Shown here: one piece after another, positions 47,608 to 56,273 of the stretch
Layout of the letters: every line of letters starts with the position of its first letter
How positions within the stretch are numbered: position 1 is the stretch's first letter
Assembly: GCF_004770265.1 (NCBI RefSeq)
Contig: NZ_RQGQ01000017.1
Span: 372,001 to 436,000 of the forward strand
Direction: 5' to 3'
Source: Leptospira congkakensis
GTDB lineage: Bacteria > Spirochaetota > Leptospiria > Leptospirales > Leptospiraceae
Length of the DNA stretch: 64,000 nucleotides
Translations under genes and position numbers: made by a program
The notes under the pieces: model-generated
Databases searched by the model: none
What the model saw: the letters and a program-made list of their open reading frames with translations, nothing else
Told to the model about the DNA's origin: nothing

Positions 47608-48177
47608 ATGAGAAGATTATTCTATAATATTATCAAATTATTTTTAGCCTACCTTCTCATATCTTCTAGTTATATTGTCTCAACTGGACTTGTTGAAGCA
47701 GAAAATTTAACTTCGAATATAGCTCTCGTTCTGGGAAATAAAGTTGAAATAGATGGATCACCATCAGATCGATTGCAAGCCCGATTAGATAGGGCAGTCA
47801 TTCTTTATAAAGAACATTTAATTCAAAAAATAATAGTTTCCGGGGGATTGGGAAAAGAAGGATTTGATGAAGCAAAGGTAATGAAAAAATATTTAGTCAC
47901 CCAGGGAATTGATGCGGATCAAATCATTGAAGATAACCTTGGTTCTACAACAGAAAAATCAGCACAAAATCTAAAAATTATCTTAGGTTCAAATTTTTCT
48001 GAATCAATTCTTATCATATCACAGTATTATCATCTCAATAGAGCGTCCTTTTTAGTTAAAAAAACTGGCTTCATCAATATAAAAACTTCCTATGCTAGGT
48101 ATTTTGAAATCCGAGATTTCTATTCAATCTTCAGAGAAACCATTGCCTTACCTTATGTAATCATTCTGAATTTATAA
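47608..48177 (+). CDS. YdcF/DUF218 family protein, membrane-anchored
   Basis: 189 residues. One N-terminal helix (LFLAYLLISSSYIVSTGLV) is followed by the DUF218 fold: ALVLGNKVEID, RLDRAVILYKE, KIIVSGGLGKEGFDEAK, and EDNLGSTTEKSAQNL. Members bind nucleotide-like ligands or act in envelope metabolism (SanA, ElyC); the role is unknown. A second, distant DUF218 gene lies 1.2 kb downstream. Confidence 0.85.
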   Translation: MRRLFYNIIKLFLAYLLISSSYIVSTGLVEAENLTSNIALVLGNKVEIDGSPSDRLQARLDRAVILYKEHLIQKIIVSGGLGKEGFDEAKVMKKYLVTQGIDADQIIEDNLGSTTEKSAQNLKIILGSNFSESILIISQYYHLNRASFLVKKTGFINIKTSYARYFEIRDFYSIFRETIALPYVIILNL

Positions 48178-48199
48178 TTTTTCACCAAGGAACTTTGCC

Positions 48200-48280
48200 A
48201 TTAGAAAAATAATCGTACTCGAATTACTTACCCTTGATGGCGTAATCCAAGTAGGTGCAGTCCCAACAGGAAGTTTTTAA
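48200..48280 (+). pseudogene. Remnant of a dihydrofolate-reductase/RibD C-terminal family gene
   Basis: AAGGA lies 9 bases before an ATT codon that begins an open stretch of 26 codons, reading RKIIVLELLTLDGVIQ. This is the characteristic N-terminus of the small DHFR/RibD_C-like proteins (normally ~180-200 residues from Met). The expected glycine-proline and acidic motif that follows is altered and a stop ends the frame, so only the first eighth of the gene remains. Confidence 0.7.
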
Positions 48281-48291
48281 AGATACCACTT

Positions 48292-48669
48292 ATGAATGAA
48301 CAAATTAATCTAAAATTAATCGATAAGCAATTAACAGCGTATAACAATAAAGATATTGATTTGTTTCTGCAATGTTGGGACCAAAATGCAAAAATCTATC
48401 TCCATCCGAATACTTTGTTAGCGGAAGGAATCGAACAAATCAAAGAAAGACATTTGATCCGTTTTCAAGAACCAGATCTTTTTGCCAAATTGATCACAAG
48501 AACTCAATTTAACGGAAAAATTGTTGATCAAGAATTGGTTACTCGAAATTTCCCAGAAGGAAAAGGAAACGTAGATGTATTGGCAATTTATGAAATTAAC
48601 GATGAAAAAATACTCAATGCCTGGTTTTTGATAGGAGAACCTAGACTCCTGTTGTCAATAATTTTTTGA
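48292..48669 (+). CDS. SnoaL/NTF2-like fold protein
   Basis: 125 residues. YNNKDIDLFLQCWDQNAKIYLHPN is the usual start of nuclear-transport-factor-2-like domains, with the pattern for steroid-isomerase-like pockets; a later EIKDRHL-like segment (EQIKERHLIRF) fits too. A small ligand-binding or detoxifying role is possible. Only 11 bases separate it from the gene remnant upstream. Confidence 0.75.
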   Translation: MNEQINLKLIDKQLTAYNNKDIDLFLQCWDQNAKIYLHPNTLLAEGIEQIKERHLIRFQEPDLFAKLITRTQFNGKIVDQELVTRNFPEGKGNVDVLAIYEINDEKILNAWFLIGEPRLLLSIIF

Positions 48670-48852
48670 ATCAATTTCATTAACAAAACCAAAGACCATT
48701 GAATCAATAAGGAATCGTTAATTTCTTCCAGACCGAATAATAAAGAGTTGAAGAATTCTTTAGAAAACAATTAAATATCTCTGTTTTTCGATCATTCAAT
48801 CAAAAACTTATGAACATACCATATTCTAACAAATTGTAGTAAGGGGAAAATT

Positions 48853-49368
48853 ATGGCAGCACCGAAGAAGAAAAAAAGTAGCGGAACCAAAACAAAATCG
48901 AGTTCAAAAAAGTTAGATTATCACGCCAATCCTACGCATAGCATAACACCCTTTCTTATGTTTAATGCAAACATTGAAGAAGTGGCAAAGTTTTACGCAT
49001 CGGTTTTTAAAAAATCCAAAATCATTACGGCAAACCCAATGCAAGGTGAGTTCATTTTAAACGGACAAAAGTTTACAGCTTACAATGGTGGACCTGAATT
49101 TAAATTCACTTGGGGAGTTTCCTTTATGATCAGTGTAGAAACTCAGAAAGAAGTAGATTATTATTGGAATGCTCTTTTAGCAGATGGTGGTACAGAAAGT
49201 ATGTGTGGTTGGCTTCAAGATAAGTTCGGTATGTACTGGCAAGTCACCCCAAAAATTCTTTTACAACTAATTTCTCATAAAGATCCAATCAAAGCAGAAC
49301 GTGCCACACAAGCCATGTTAAAGATGAGAAAAATAGACATTGCAACGTTAAAAGAAGCGGTAAGTTAA
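48853..49368 (+). CDS. VOC-fold protein of the PhnB / 3-demethylubiquinone-methyltransferase-like family, with basic tail
   Basis: 171 residues, start with AAGGGGA upstream. Residues ~2-24 are Lys/Ser-rich (APKKKKSSGTKTKSSSKK), not part of the fold. The rest is a vicinal-oxygen-chelate domain: SITPFLMFNANIEEVAKFY, ITANPMQGEFILNGQKF, DYYWNALLADGGTES, CGWLQDKFGMYWQVTP. The family name is historic; most members have unknown function. Confidence 0.85.
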   Translation: MAAPKKKKSSGTKTKSSSKKLDYHANPTHSITPFLMFNANIEEVAKFYASVFKKSKIITANPMQGEFILNGQKFTAYNGGPEFKFTWGVSFMISVETQKEVDYYWNALLADGGTESMCGWLQDKFGMYWQVTPKILLQLISHKDPIKAERATQAMLKMRKIDIATLKEAVS

Positions 49369-49377
49369 TAGACTTCA

Positions 49378-50043
49378 TTGTTACTTTCTCATAAAAAAAT
49401 TTCTGATACAGATATAGAATCTGCTTCAATCATTTGGGACTTTCTCACACAAAAGGATGATCTTGATAAAGCAGATTTAATTTTTGTCTTATGTAGTCAT
49501 GATATAAGAATTGCTAAGTATGCTGCAGATTTATACAGAAATGGTTATGCGAATCAAATTCTGTTTTCAGGTGGACTCAATTTTTTTACTAAGAATATAT
49601 TCTCAGATTCCGAAGCTGATTCTTTTGCTAAATTTGCCCTTAACGAAGGGATTCCCACAAAAGACATCATTATAGAAAATAAATCTACCAATACGAGAGA
49701 AAACATTCAATTTTCTAAATCTATGTTGAACGCGATGAACATTGAGATAAATTCCATCATTGCGATTCAGAAACCTTCTATGACCTTAAGAGTTAGGTTG
49801 GCTTTAGACAAACAATGGTCCGATAAACAATTCATCATTTCTGCACCTAAATACTCTTTGTTGGAAGCCCCTCATCAATATATCAATCTTTTTATGATTA
49901 TCAACGAAATCGTAGGCGATTTACAAAGAATCATTACGTATCCCAAATTAGGTTTTCAATCTGAAATCTCTATACCTGAATCCGTTGAATCTGCCTTTAA
50001 TCATCTCGTTTCCCGAGACTATAACTTACATCTAATTCGGTAA
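49378..50043 (+). CDS. YdcF/DUF218 family protein, cytosolic
   Basis: 221 residues from a TTG; the ribosome site is weak. ADLIFVLCSHDIRIAKYAADLY, QILFSGGLNFF, and IIENKSTNTRENIQFSK match the YdcF form of DUF218. There is no membrane anchor, unlike the copy at 47.6 kb. Function unknown. Confidence 0.85.
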   Translation: MLLSHKKISDTDIESASIIWDFLTQKDDLDKADLIFVLCSHDIRIAKYAADLYRNGYANQILFSGGLNFFTKNIFSDSEADSFAKFALNEGIPTKDIIIENKSTNTRENIQFSKSMLNAMNIEINSIIAIQKPSMTLRVRLALDKQWSDKQFIISAPKYSLLEAPHQYINLFMIINEIVGDLQRIITYPKLGFQSEISIPESVESAFNHLVSRDYNLHLIR

Positions 50044-50103
50044 CAATTGAGTTTCCAACAAATCTATAACTTTAAAGTTAAAGGAATTATATAAAAATCC
50101 AAA

Positions 50104-51456
50104 TTAAACAGCTGCTATTTGTTTTTCTGAAACCAAATTGTATTTTAATTTAATTTGATCTATCTTCTCTTCCATTGCAGCCCAAAGTGTTTCTTTTTCT
50201 GGATGGAAAGTACAAAATACACCTTGTCTTACCAAATCAATAATTTCATCGATAGAAAAATCTAAGAAACGATAGAGTTTAAAAAATTCATATGTTAGAT
50301 TTACATTAAAGATATCAGGATCATCCGTATTGATACACAACATCAATCCTTGGTCATAATAATAACGAACCGGATGGTTTTGTTCTTTGCGAACGTATTT
50401 TCCAGTAAAAACGTTTGAAGTCACACAAATCTCAATCGGAATTTTGTTTTCTTTCATGTAACGAACAAGTTCCGGATCTTGGATTGCTGAAGTTCCGTGT
50501 CCAATCCTTTCCGCCTTACAAAGATTGACTGCATCCCAGATGGCCCAAGGCCCATCATCTTCGCCGGAGTGAGCCACACATCTTAAACCTGATTCGCGAG
50601 CTACTTTGAATACCTCAGAATAATCCTTAGCAGGACCCATAAGTTCCGCACCACCAAGTCCAATTCCAATGACTTCTTTATGTTTTAATCCCAATACTCG
50701 TTTGAGATTGTTCATAGCATTTTCTGGACCGAAGGATCGAGAAACGTCAACTAACAATCGAATTGTGATTCCATCTTTGACTTCGATTTGGCGAATGCGA
50801 TTTACCATCACTTCGACCATTTCATCAAAATCCAATCCATTTTGAATGAACTTAGACGGAGCAAAGAATGCCTCACAATAGATGATATTATTAGAACGTA
50901 AATAGTCTGCTAAACTATCGATAAAATAACCGAGGTCAGATGCTTCTTTCACCGATCCTTGCACAAAGAAAAATACCTGAATGAAACCATTTAGATCTTT
51001 AAAGTTGTATTTATCTTCAAACTCTTTATCGGTAACTTCGATTCCGTTCTTTTTGTACAAAAATTTCAAAGTTTCTTTGTTCACACAAGCTTCCAAGTGG
51101 AGGTGCACTTCTGTTTTCGGAATTTCGCGAATAAAATTGATAACATCCTGTTCGTTTGGATGGGGAATCGATAAGTCCCCAGCAAGTAAGGATTTTCTCT
51201 CTTTGAGGAGAGGAGACTCTGTGGATGGTTCCAACCCCTCTTTGGAAAGTAACCAAAGGGGAGGATGGAGGATCGGGAGTTCCATCAAGGAAACCCGCTC
51301 GTTTAACAGAGTATTGATTTGTTTATCAAAAGTAAGTTGGATGGTAGGCGAGTACGGTCTGTCAGCTGGCAGGCGGCTTTTTAACCGATTCAGCTCAGCA
51401 ATGTCACGGTCAATGACAGCAATACGATTTAATATCTCAGAAAAAGGAACTTCCAT
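50104..51456 (-). CDS. add: Adenosine deaminase with extra N-terminal domain
   Basis: 450 residues, about 100 longer than usual. The catalytic core begins near residue 113 with TEVHLHLEACV (metal histidines), followed by AHSGEDDG (catalytic Glu), RIGHGT and INTDDPDIF (metal Asp). It deaminates adenosine to inosine for purine salvage. The N-terminal extension is probably helical (LNRIAVIDRDIAELNRLK and a second Leu-rich helix), which may mediate oligomer formation. Confidence 0.9.
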   Translation of the reverse strand: MEVPFSEILNRIAVIDRDIAELNRLKSRLPADRPYSPTIQLTFDKQINTLLNERVSLMELPILHPPLWLLSKEGLEPSTESPLLKERKSLLAGDLSIPHPNEQDVINFIREIPKTEVHLHLEACVNKETLKFLYKKNGIEVTDKEFEDKYNFKDLNGFIQVFFFVQGSVKEASDLGYFIDSLADYLRSNNIIYCEAFFAPSKFIQNGLDFDEMVEVMVNRIRQIEVKDGITIRLLVDVSRSFGPENAMNNLKRVLGLKHKEVIGIGLGGAELMGPAKDYSEVFKVARESGLRCVAHSGEDDGPWAIWDAVNLCKAERIGHGTSAIQDPELVRYMKENKIPIEICVTSNVFTGKYVRKEQNHPVRYYYDQGLMLCINTDDPDIFNVNLTYEFFKLYRFLDFSIDEIIDLVRQGVFCTFHPEKETLWAAMEEKIDQIKLKYNLVSEKQIAAV

Positions 51457-51606
51457 GTTCCAGGAAAGAATGCGAAATTTCGCAAGTGCCTACAAGTAGA
51501 TTTTTAAGGCTTGGGTGAAAATCCCTATTCAGCTTTCAAAAATCTCGTCGATAGGAAATTTGGGAGCGGAAAAGACTGGAAATTTTTTCCGAATTATGTC
51601 GTATAA

Positions 51607-52806
51607 ATGAATATGCTCACATCTCGCAAAACATTCCTACCGTTTGCTCTTCCTTCGATCTCGGAGGATGCAATTGAGGAAGTCGCCCAAGTGCTTAGGT
51701 CTGGCTGGGTCACCTCAGGTCCGAAAGTAAAACAATTCGAGATGGAGTTCGGTGACTTTGTAGGTAGCAAAGAAACCATCGCTGTCAATTCGGCAACTGC
51801 CGGACTTCACTTAGCTCTGGAAGCCATCGGACTCACCGCCGATGATGCCGCGATCACCAGTTCCATAACCTTTACTGCTACGACAGAAGTGATTTGTTAT
51901 TTTGGAGCCGAACCCATTCTCACCGATGTGGATCCCATCCACAACCTAATGACTCCCGAAACCCTTCGTGAAACAATTACATCCAAATGTAAATGGAACG
52001 GTAAGGAACTCACCAGTAAAAAAACCGGCAAACGAATCAAAGCCATTATGCCCGTCCACTTAGCAGGTTATACTTGTGATATGGAAGGGCTCATGACGAT
52101 TGCGAAAGAATATAATTTATATGTAATCGAAGATGCTGCCCATGCTTTTCCTGCAGTTCACAAAAATAAGATGATTGGGACTTGGGGCGATTTTACAGTT
52201 TTTAGTTTTTATGCAACGAAAGGAATCACAACGGGGGAAGGGGGCATGGTCACCACTTCTCATAAAGAATCCGCAGAACGCATTCGTAAAATGCGACTTC
52301 ATGGTATTAACCGTGATGCGTTTAACAGACCAGGCTGGTATTATGAAGTAGTTGATGCTGGTTACAAATACAATATGACCGATATCGCAGCAGCTTTAGG
52401 TGTTGTCCAATTAAAGGAATCACATAGTTTTTGGGAACGAAGGACTGAAATTGCAAAACACTATAACCAAGAATTTAGTTCCTTAAAGGGAGTCAAACTT
52501 CCCAAAGAAGATGCTAGCGGAATCCATAGTTGGCACCTCTACCGCATTGAACTAGATCCAAAAATTGCAAAAATGGGTCGCGACAGTTTGGTAGAAGAAT
52601 TAAAGGAAAGAAATATTGGCACAAGCCTTCACTTCATTCCTATCTTCGAACATCCTTATTATAAAAAAACCTTCCAATACAATCGTAAAGAATATCCGAA
52701 TGCCTGCCAGATGTATGATCGTTCTGTATCATTACCTTTATTTGCTGGTATGACAAAATCAGACGAAAAAGATGTGATTGATGCAATGAAAGATATCTTA
52801 GGTTAA
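51607..52806 (+). CDS. DegT/DnrJ/EryC1/StrS family PLP-dependent sugar aminotransferase
   Basis: 399 residues. The PLP lysine is in FYATKGITTGEGGMV; VNSATAGLHLALEA, VIEDAAHAFPA and HLAGYTCDMEGL are also typical. Members transaminate keto-sugars on the way to amino sugars of LPS, glycans or antibiotics. It stands alone; no other sugar-nucleotide genes adjoin. Confidence 0.92.
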   Translation: MNMLTSRKTFLPFALPSISEDAIEEVAQVLRSGWVTSGPKVKQFEMEFGDFVGSKETIAVNSATAGLHLALEAIGLTADDAAITSSITFTATTEVICYFGAEPILTDVDPIHNLMTPETLRETITSKCKWNGKELTSKKTGKRIKAIMPVHLAGYTCDMEGLMTIAKEYNLYVIEDAAHAFPAVHKNKMIGTWGDFTVFSFYATKGITTGEGGMVTTSHKESAERIRKMRLHGINRDAFNRPGWYYEVVDAGYKYNMTDIAAALGVVQLKESHSFWERRTEIAKHYNQEFSSLKGVKLPKEDASGIHSWHLYRIELDPKIAKMGRDSLVEELKERNIGTSLHFIPIFEHPYYKKTFQYNRKEYPNACQMYDRSVSLPLFAGMTKSDEKDVIDAMKDILG

Positions 52807-52813
52807 TTGTAAG

Positions 52814-53644
52814 TTAATTAGAAGAGGGTACGATTCGGTTTTGATAAAACTCCGGATCGTATAACTTTAATAAATCCACTAAACCCAAAACAAATTCTGT
52901 ATCTGTTCCATCCGCCTTTCTACGAATCCAAAACCCTACAAGTTCTTTGACCACCTGAGAATCAATGGTTTCATCGCCTTTTCTATAAACAAACCTGGAT
53001 GATTCTTCTGGATCTTCGTTATCGGTAAATGCGGGATATAAAAACAAAATAAAACGATCCAAATAATACGGATCCAAACGGTTTTCTTCCACTAACAAAA
53101 GATAACGATCCGCTTCATTTCTAAAAAACTTAGGATTAGAATCTAATTTCTGATAAACAATAAAAAATTCTCGAGCCGTTTTTCGAATCAATCCTTCGTA
53201 AATCGGTAAGGTTAATGTATATAATGTTTCATTTGTTTTTGCAGGGAGTAAATATTCGCGTAGTTTAATAGGAAATTCAGGATTGTAATGACCAAATGCA
53301 TCGGTTGAGTTCAGCTCAAGATAATATTTATTGTGAGGTCCTGATTCAAAAATTTGGATGTCTAAATACTCTGCGAGTTTGCGAAAACTTAAAACCGTTT
53401 GGATTTTACAGAATATTTTATGATAGGATAATTCTTTTTCGCAGTACAATCCAAGTTTTGGAAATTGTATCCAAGTAGAAGTAACTAGTTCTTTGAATTT
53501 TGTTTCTCTTTCTATCTTTTTGTCTACAAATACCGAATCCAATTTTGGACCGATAATGGAACAAGAGAGTAGAAAGAGAAACGAAAGTTTACTTAATTTT
53601 ATAAGTAATTTCAGCAGGTAAATTTTCCCATTCCGAATTGACAT
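52814..53644 (-). CDS. Probable lipoprotein, unidentified
   Basis: 276 residues. The N-terminal hydrophobic region ends in FLLSCS, a spirochaetal lipobox. No domain is recognised; the rest is mixed helix and strand. Its first 56 bases overlap the end of the upstream gene, and with the M50 protease gene the three make one transcript read leftwards. Confidence 0.65.
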   Translation of the reverse strand: MSIRNGKIYLLKLLIKLSKLSFLFLLSCSIIGPKLDSVFVDKKIERETKFKELVTSTWIQFPKLGLYCEKELSYHKIFCKIQTVLSFRKLAEYLDIQIFESGPHNKYYLELNSTDAFGHYNPEFPIKLREYLLPAKTNETLYTLTLPIYEGLIRKTAREFFIVYQKLDSNPKFFRNEADRYLLLVEENRLDPYYLDRFILFLYPAFTDNEDPEESSRFVYRKGDETIDSQVVKELVGFWIRRKADGTDTEFVLGLVDLLKLYDPEFYQNRIVPSSN

Positions 53645-54986
53645 CTTTACGGAAGTATACAGGAGAAACCGAAGATTTGAAATTCAAACTTTGGTATAAA
53701 ATCAAATCAGACTCTTTTTTTTCGAAATATCGTTTGTCCGTATTGCTTCCCAGCCCTAAATCAGCGATTGGAATCCAACCGTAACTGAGAAGAAAGATAG
53801 ATAACGAATCTTGAATTGATTTTGCTTTTCCCTTTTCAAATCGAATCATTCGGAAAGGTTGGATCGGAACGCCGATTTCTTTCATTTTGTCTTTGAATTC
53901 ATTAATGCTAATGCTAGTTTGTCGTGCTTGGTATACCGCGTCTAAATAATCTCTAGGCAAAAGTTTTATTTCTTCATTTGCTTTCTCATAATAAGGAGTT
54001 ACATCACCAGGATAAACTGCGTCTTTATCTAAATATTCATCAGTAACATAATATTTAATAAACTGATTTTTAGATGAAAACTTATATTTCACAATTTGTT
54101 CCCCAGGCAAATCTTCAATCGATAGTTTCTTTAAATGCACTCTGTTGCGTTGGATGAAAGTAGGTTGGTAACCCGTATCAGAAAATTTAACGGAACGAAT
54201 CCTTTGTTGTTCATTAGAAGGGGGATGAAGGATCGCAATTTGTGCCTTCGATAAAGAAACTGAATCCAGTTTGAATTTTATAGAAACTTCTAAATTGTAT
54301 TCTTCTTCACCTGAAGCAATGAAACGTTCTGTTTCAATGAAGGGAATGTTTTTGATTTCTTTATTTTCGCGATCCACAACCCAAAGTTTGGAACCACTGA
54401 GTAAAACCCCACGCACAGAACGTAGATTTGTTTTGATCGACCCTGTAATTTTTCCAGTTTTGGTATCATAACGATAGATACTGTTATCCGCAGAATCGGA
54501 AATCCACAAAGAATCTCTTCCATAACAAATGTCACGTGGACGAGTTCTATCGGTAAAAAAACCACCAATCAAAAGCGAAGAGGACTGGTCATAAATTTGA
54601 ACCTTTCCAGAATCCAAATCCAAAATATAATAATAGTTTCCTACGCTCGCAATCCCCGCCACATTCGAAAGAGGAATTTGGATTTTGTCAGTGATACCAC
54701 CGGAATTGGGATCCAATTTTAAAATTTGTTTGGGAGCAACTACAAGGAGTTTCCCTTCTCTTGAATCAAAACTAATCCCTCGAAGATTCGCCAAACCTAA
54801 GTTAAAAATTTCTTGTTCACCAATTTCATTGATTTTGATGATGGCTCGGCGATTGGTATCAATGTACCAAAAATTGACTCCATCCCAAGCAAGGCCGTAA
54901 GCTTTATCAGTAAGTTTGTATTCTTTACTCTCTTGAGCAAACAAACCCCAGGAAAAAAAAATTAATAAAAATAAAATACGAATCAT
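53589..54986 (-). CDS. Exported beta-propeller (NHL/SMP-type) protein with extra C-terminal domain
   Basis: 465 residues. Signal peptide IRILFLLIFFSWGLFA. About residues 25-230 form repeats such as YGLAWDGVNFWYIDTN, RGISFDSREGKLLVVAP, DICYGRDSLWISDSAD and VRGVLLSGSKLWVVD, one propeller blade each. The rest has a beta-rich region, YKFSSKNQFIKYYVTDEY, like the domain before transglutaminase folds, though no Cys-His-Asp triad can be seen. It overlaps the protease gene by 4 bases. Confidence 0.75.
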   Translation of the reverse strand: MIRILFLLIFFSWGLFAQESKEYKLTDKAYGLAWDGVNFWYIDTNRRAIIKINEIGEQEIFNLGLANLRGISFDSREGKLLVVAPKQILKLDPNSGGITDKIQIPLSNVAGIASVGNYYYILDLDSGKVQIYDQSSSLLIGGFFTDRTRPRDICYGRDSLWISDSADNSIYRYDTKTGKITGSIKTNLRSVRGVLLSGSKLWVVDRENKEIKNIPFIETERFIASGEEEYNLEVSIKFKLDSVSLSKAQIAILHPPSNEQQRIRSVKFSDTGYQPTFIQRNRVHLKKLSIEDLPGEQIVKYKFSSKNQFIKYYVTDEYLDKDAVYPGDVTPYYEKANEEIKLLPRDYLDAVYQARQTSISINEFKDKMKEIGVPIQPFRMIRFEKGKAKSIQDSLSIFLLSYGWIPIADLGLGSNTDKRYFEKKESDLILYQSLNFKSSVSPVYFRKDVNSEWENLPAEITYKIK

Positions 54987-55924
54987 AAATCCAACCCAAT
55001 GTTATCTGTTATCAGACGAAAAATATCAGTCAGTAAAGAAGAATCATCAAATTCTGATCCCAAGATAATTGGTTTCGGAACAAAAATGATTAGGAAAGTT
55101 ACTAACATTACCAAGCCAAAATAAAATCGAAACTTTCCGATTCCTACTACGGAATCTTGAATGAAAGGATGTTCTACCTTTACCACAAAATAGATAATAA
55201 AACCCCAAAGTAACCAAGTGAAATGGATTAAGGCAAAAATCAAAAATAAAACAAAGAGGCGATGGATCCATTTTCTGTATCCTTCACCAAACATAGAATA
55301 GATGACATGACCACCATCCAATTGACCGAAAGGTAATAAATTTACCGCAGTGATGAGTAGTCCCACCCATCCTGCTTTCGCAAGAGGATGAGCTTGGATG
55401 TCCATACTCGAAAAATCAATGGGTCCAAGGATCCACTGAGTTGTTAAATATGTGAAAAGACTATCTCCAAAAAATAAAAACCCAGACTTATCGAAATCCG
55501 GTGGAATTTCAATGACTTTGGAAAGACTAATTCCCACTAACCATGCAATGATAGAGAGAACCAAACTAGCTGTAGGTCCACCAATTCCAATATCAAATAA
55601 TACTTTTTTATCAGGGATTTGTTGTTTGATTTGAATGACCGCACCCATAGTTCCAATAGGCCCCACAGGTAGTGGAATGAAATAAGGCAATGTTGCTCTA
55701 ACACCATAATACCTTGCAGGTAAATAGTGGCCCATTTCGTGAGCTAAAAGGATGAATAACAACGAAACGGAATAAGGCCAATTTTCAAAAAAGAAAAGTT
55801 TATAATTCTCAAATGTTTGTGGAACTTGAGGATTTAGAAATATATCCGAATATGTTAAAGTAAAAAAAGTAAGGATGAATAATAGTATGTGTATTGTTTT
55901 TTTTGATTCCAAATTCGGAACCAC
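54983..55924 (-). CDS. Site-2 protease, M50 family
   Basis: 313 residues. The zinc motif is HEMGH in LLFILLAHEMGHYL, and the third ligand is in NLLPFGQLDGGHVIYS. Six or more membrane helices surround them. S2P enzymes cut transmembrane segments of anti-sigma factors and other regulators. No PDZ domain is evident. It is the first gene of the operon with the propeller and lipoprotein. Confidence 0.88.
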   Translation of the reverse strand: MVPNLESKKTIHILLFILTFFTLTYSDIFLNPQVPQTFENYKLFFFENWPYSVSLLFILLAHEMGHYLPARYYGVRATLPYFIPLPVGPIGTMGAVIQIKQQIPDKKVLFDIGIGGPTASLVLSIIAWLVGISLSKVIEIPPDFDKSGFLFFGDSLFTYLTTQWILGPIDFSSMDIQAHPLAKAGWVGLLITAVNLLPFGQLDGGHVIYSMFGEGYRKWIHRLFVLFLIFALIHFTWLLWGFIIYFVVKVEHPFIQDSVVGIGKFRFYFGLVMLVTFLIIFVPKPIILGSEFDDSSLLTDIFRLITDNIGLDL

Positions 55925-56273
55925 CTAGAAATTTATTTCTACTCGAAAGCTTATGGAACCTAACTATAGAAGCAATTAGAAACTAAAATAAAGAATGAAA
56001 ATTGATTCAGTATACTATCTGAACCTCATTCAGATTGTCTGAACTTTGCCAAATTCGGTTAGAAAATCTGTGTCAATTCAGATTCATTTAGGCAAGGTCA
56101 TATGTTTTTCTTGCAACAGTAGAACTAAAATTTTCTTCCTTTGGAAGGGTCTTCAGAATCCATTGAACAAGTGGATTTTTTGTACAGACAGATTGTCTCA
56201 TTTCCTTTTAAATCTTTCCCAACTCTGGGAAAAGTTGACTCGTCTAATCATTAAAATTAAAACCAACTAATCA
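55925..56273. other. 349-base intergenic region before cysE, with repeats
   Basis: It contains an inverted repeat ATCTGAA-CCTCA-TTCAGAT (56017-56035), a second TCTGAAC at 56038-56044, another ATTCAGATT at about 56086, and a 7-pair hairpin TTTCCCA-ACTC-TGGGAAA (56215-56232). TTGACT at 56235-56240 with TAAAAC 17 bases on would start transcription very near the cysE ATG. No riboswitch family was recognised and no good reading frame is present. Confidence 0.45.

Noticed and set aside
48588..48770. 60-residue minus-strand frame in the gap after the NTF2-like gene
   Set aside because: It overlaps the coding end of that gene, has no ribosome site and no recognised pattern; the 183-base gap appears to be non-coding.
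56046..56270. 74-residue frame in the cysE leader
   Set aside because: No ribosome site, no domain, and it ends just before cysE; the repeats in the region explain its interest better.
55925..56273. Possible riboswitch or T-box before cysE
   Set aside because: No T-box sequence (such as the conserved TGG-containing bulge) or SAM-riboswitch core could be found; only repeats and one short hairpin.
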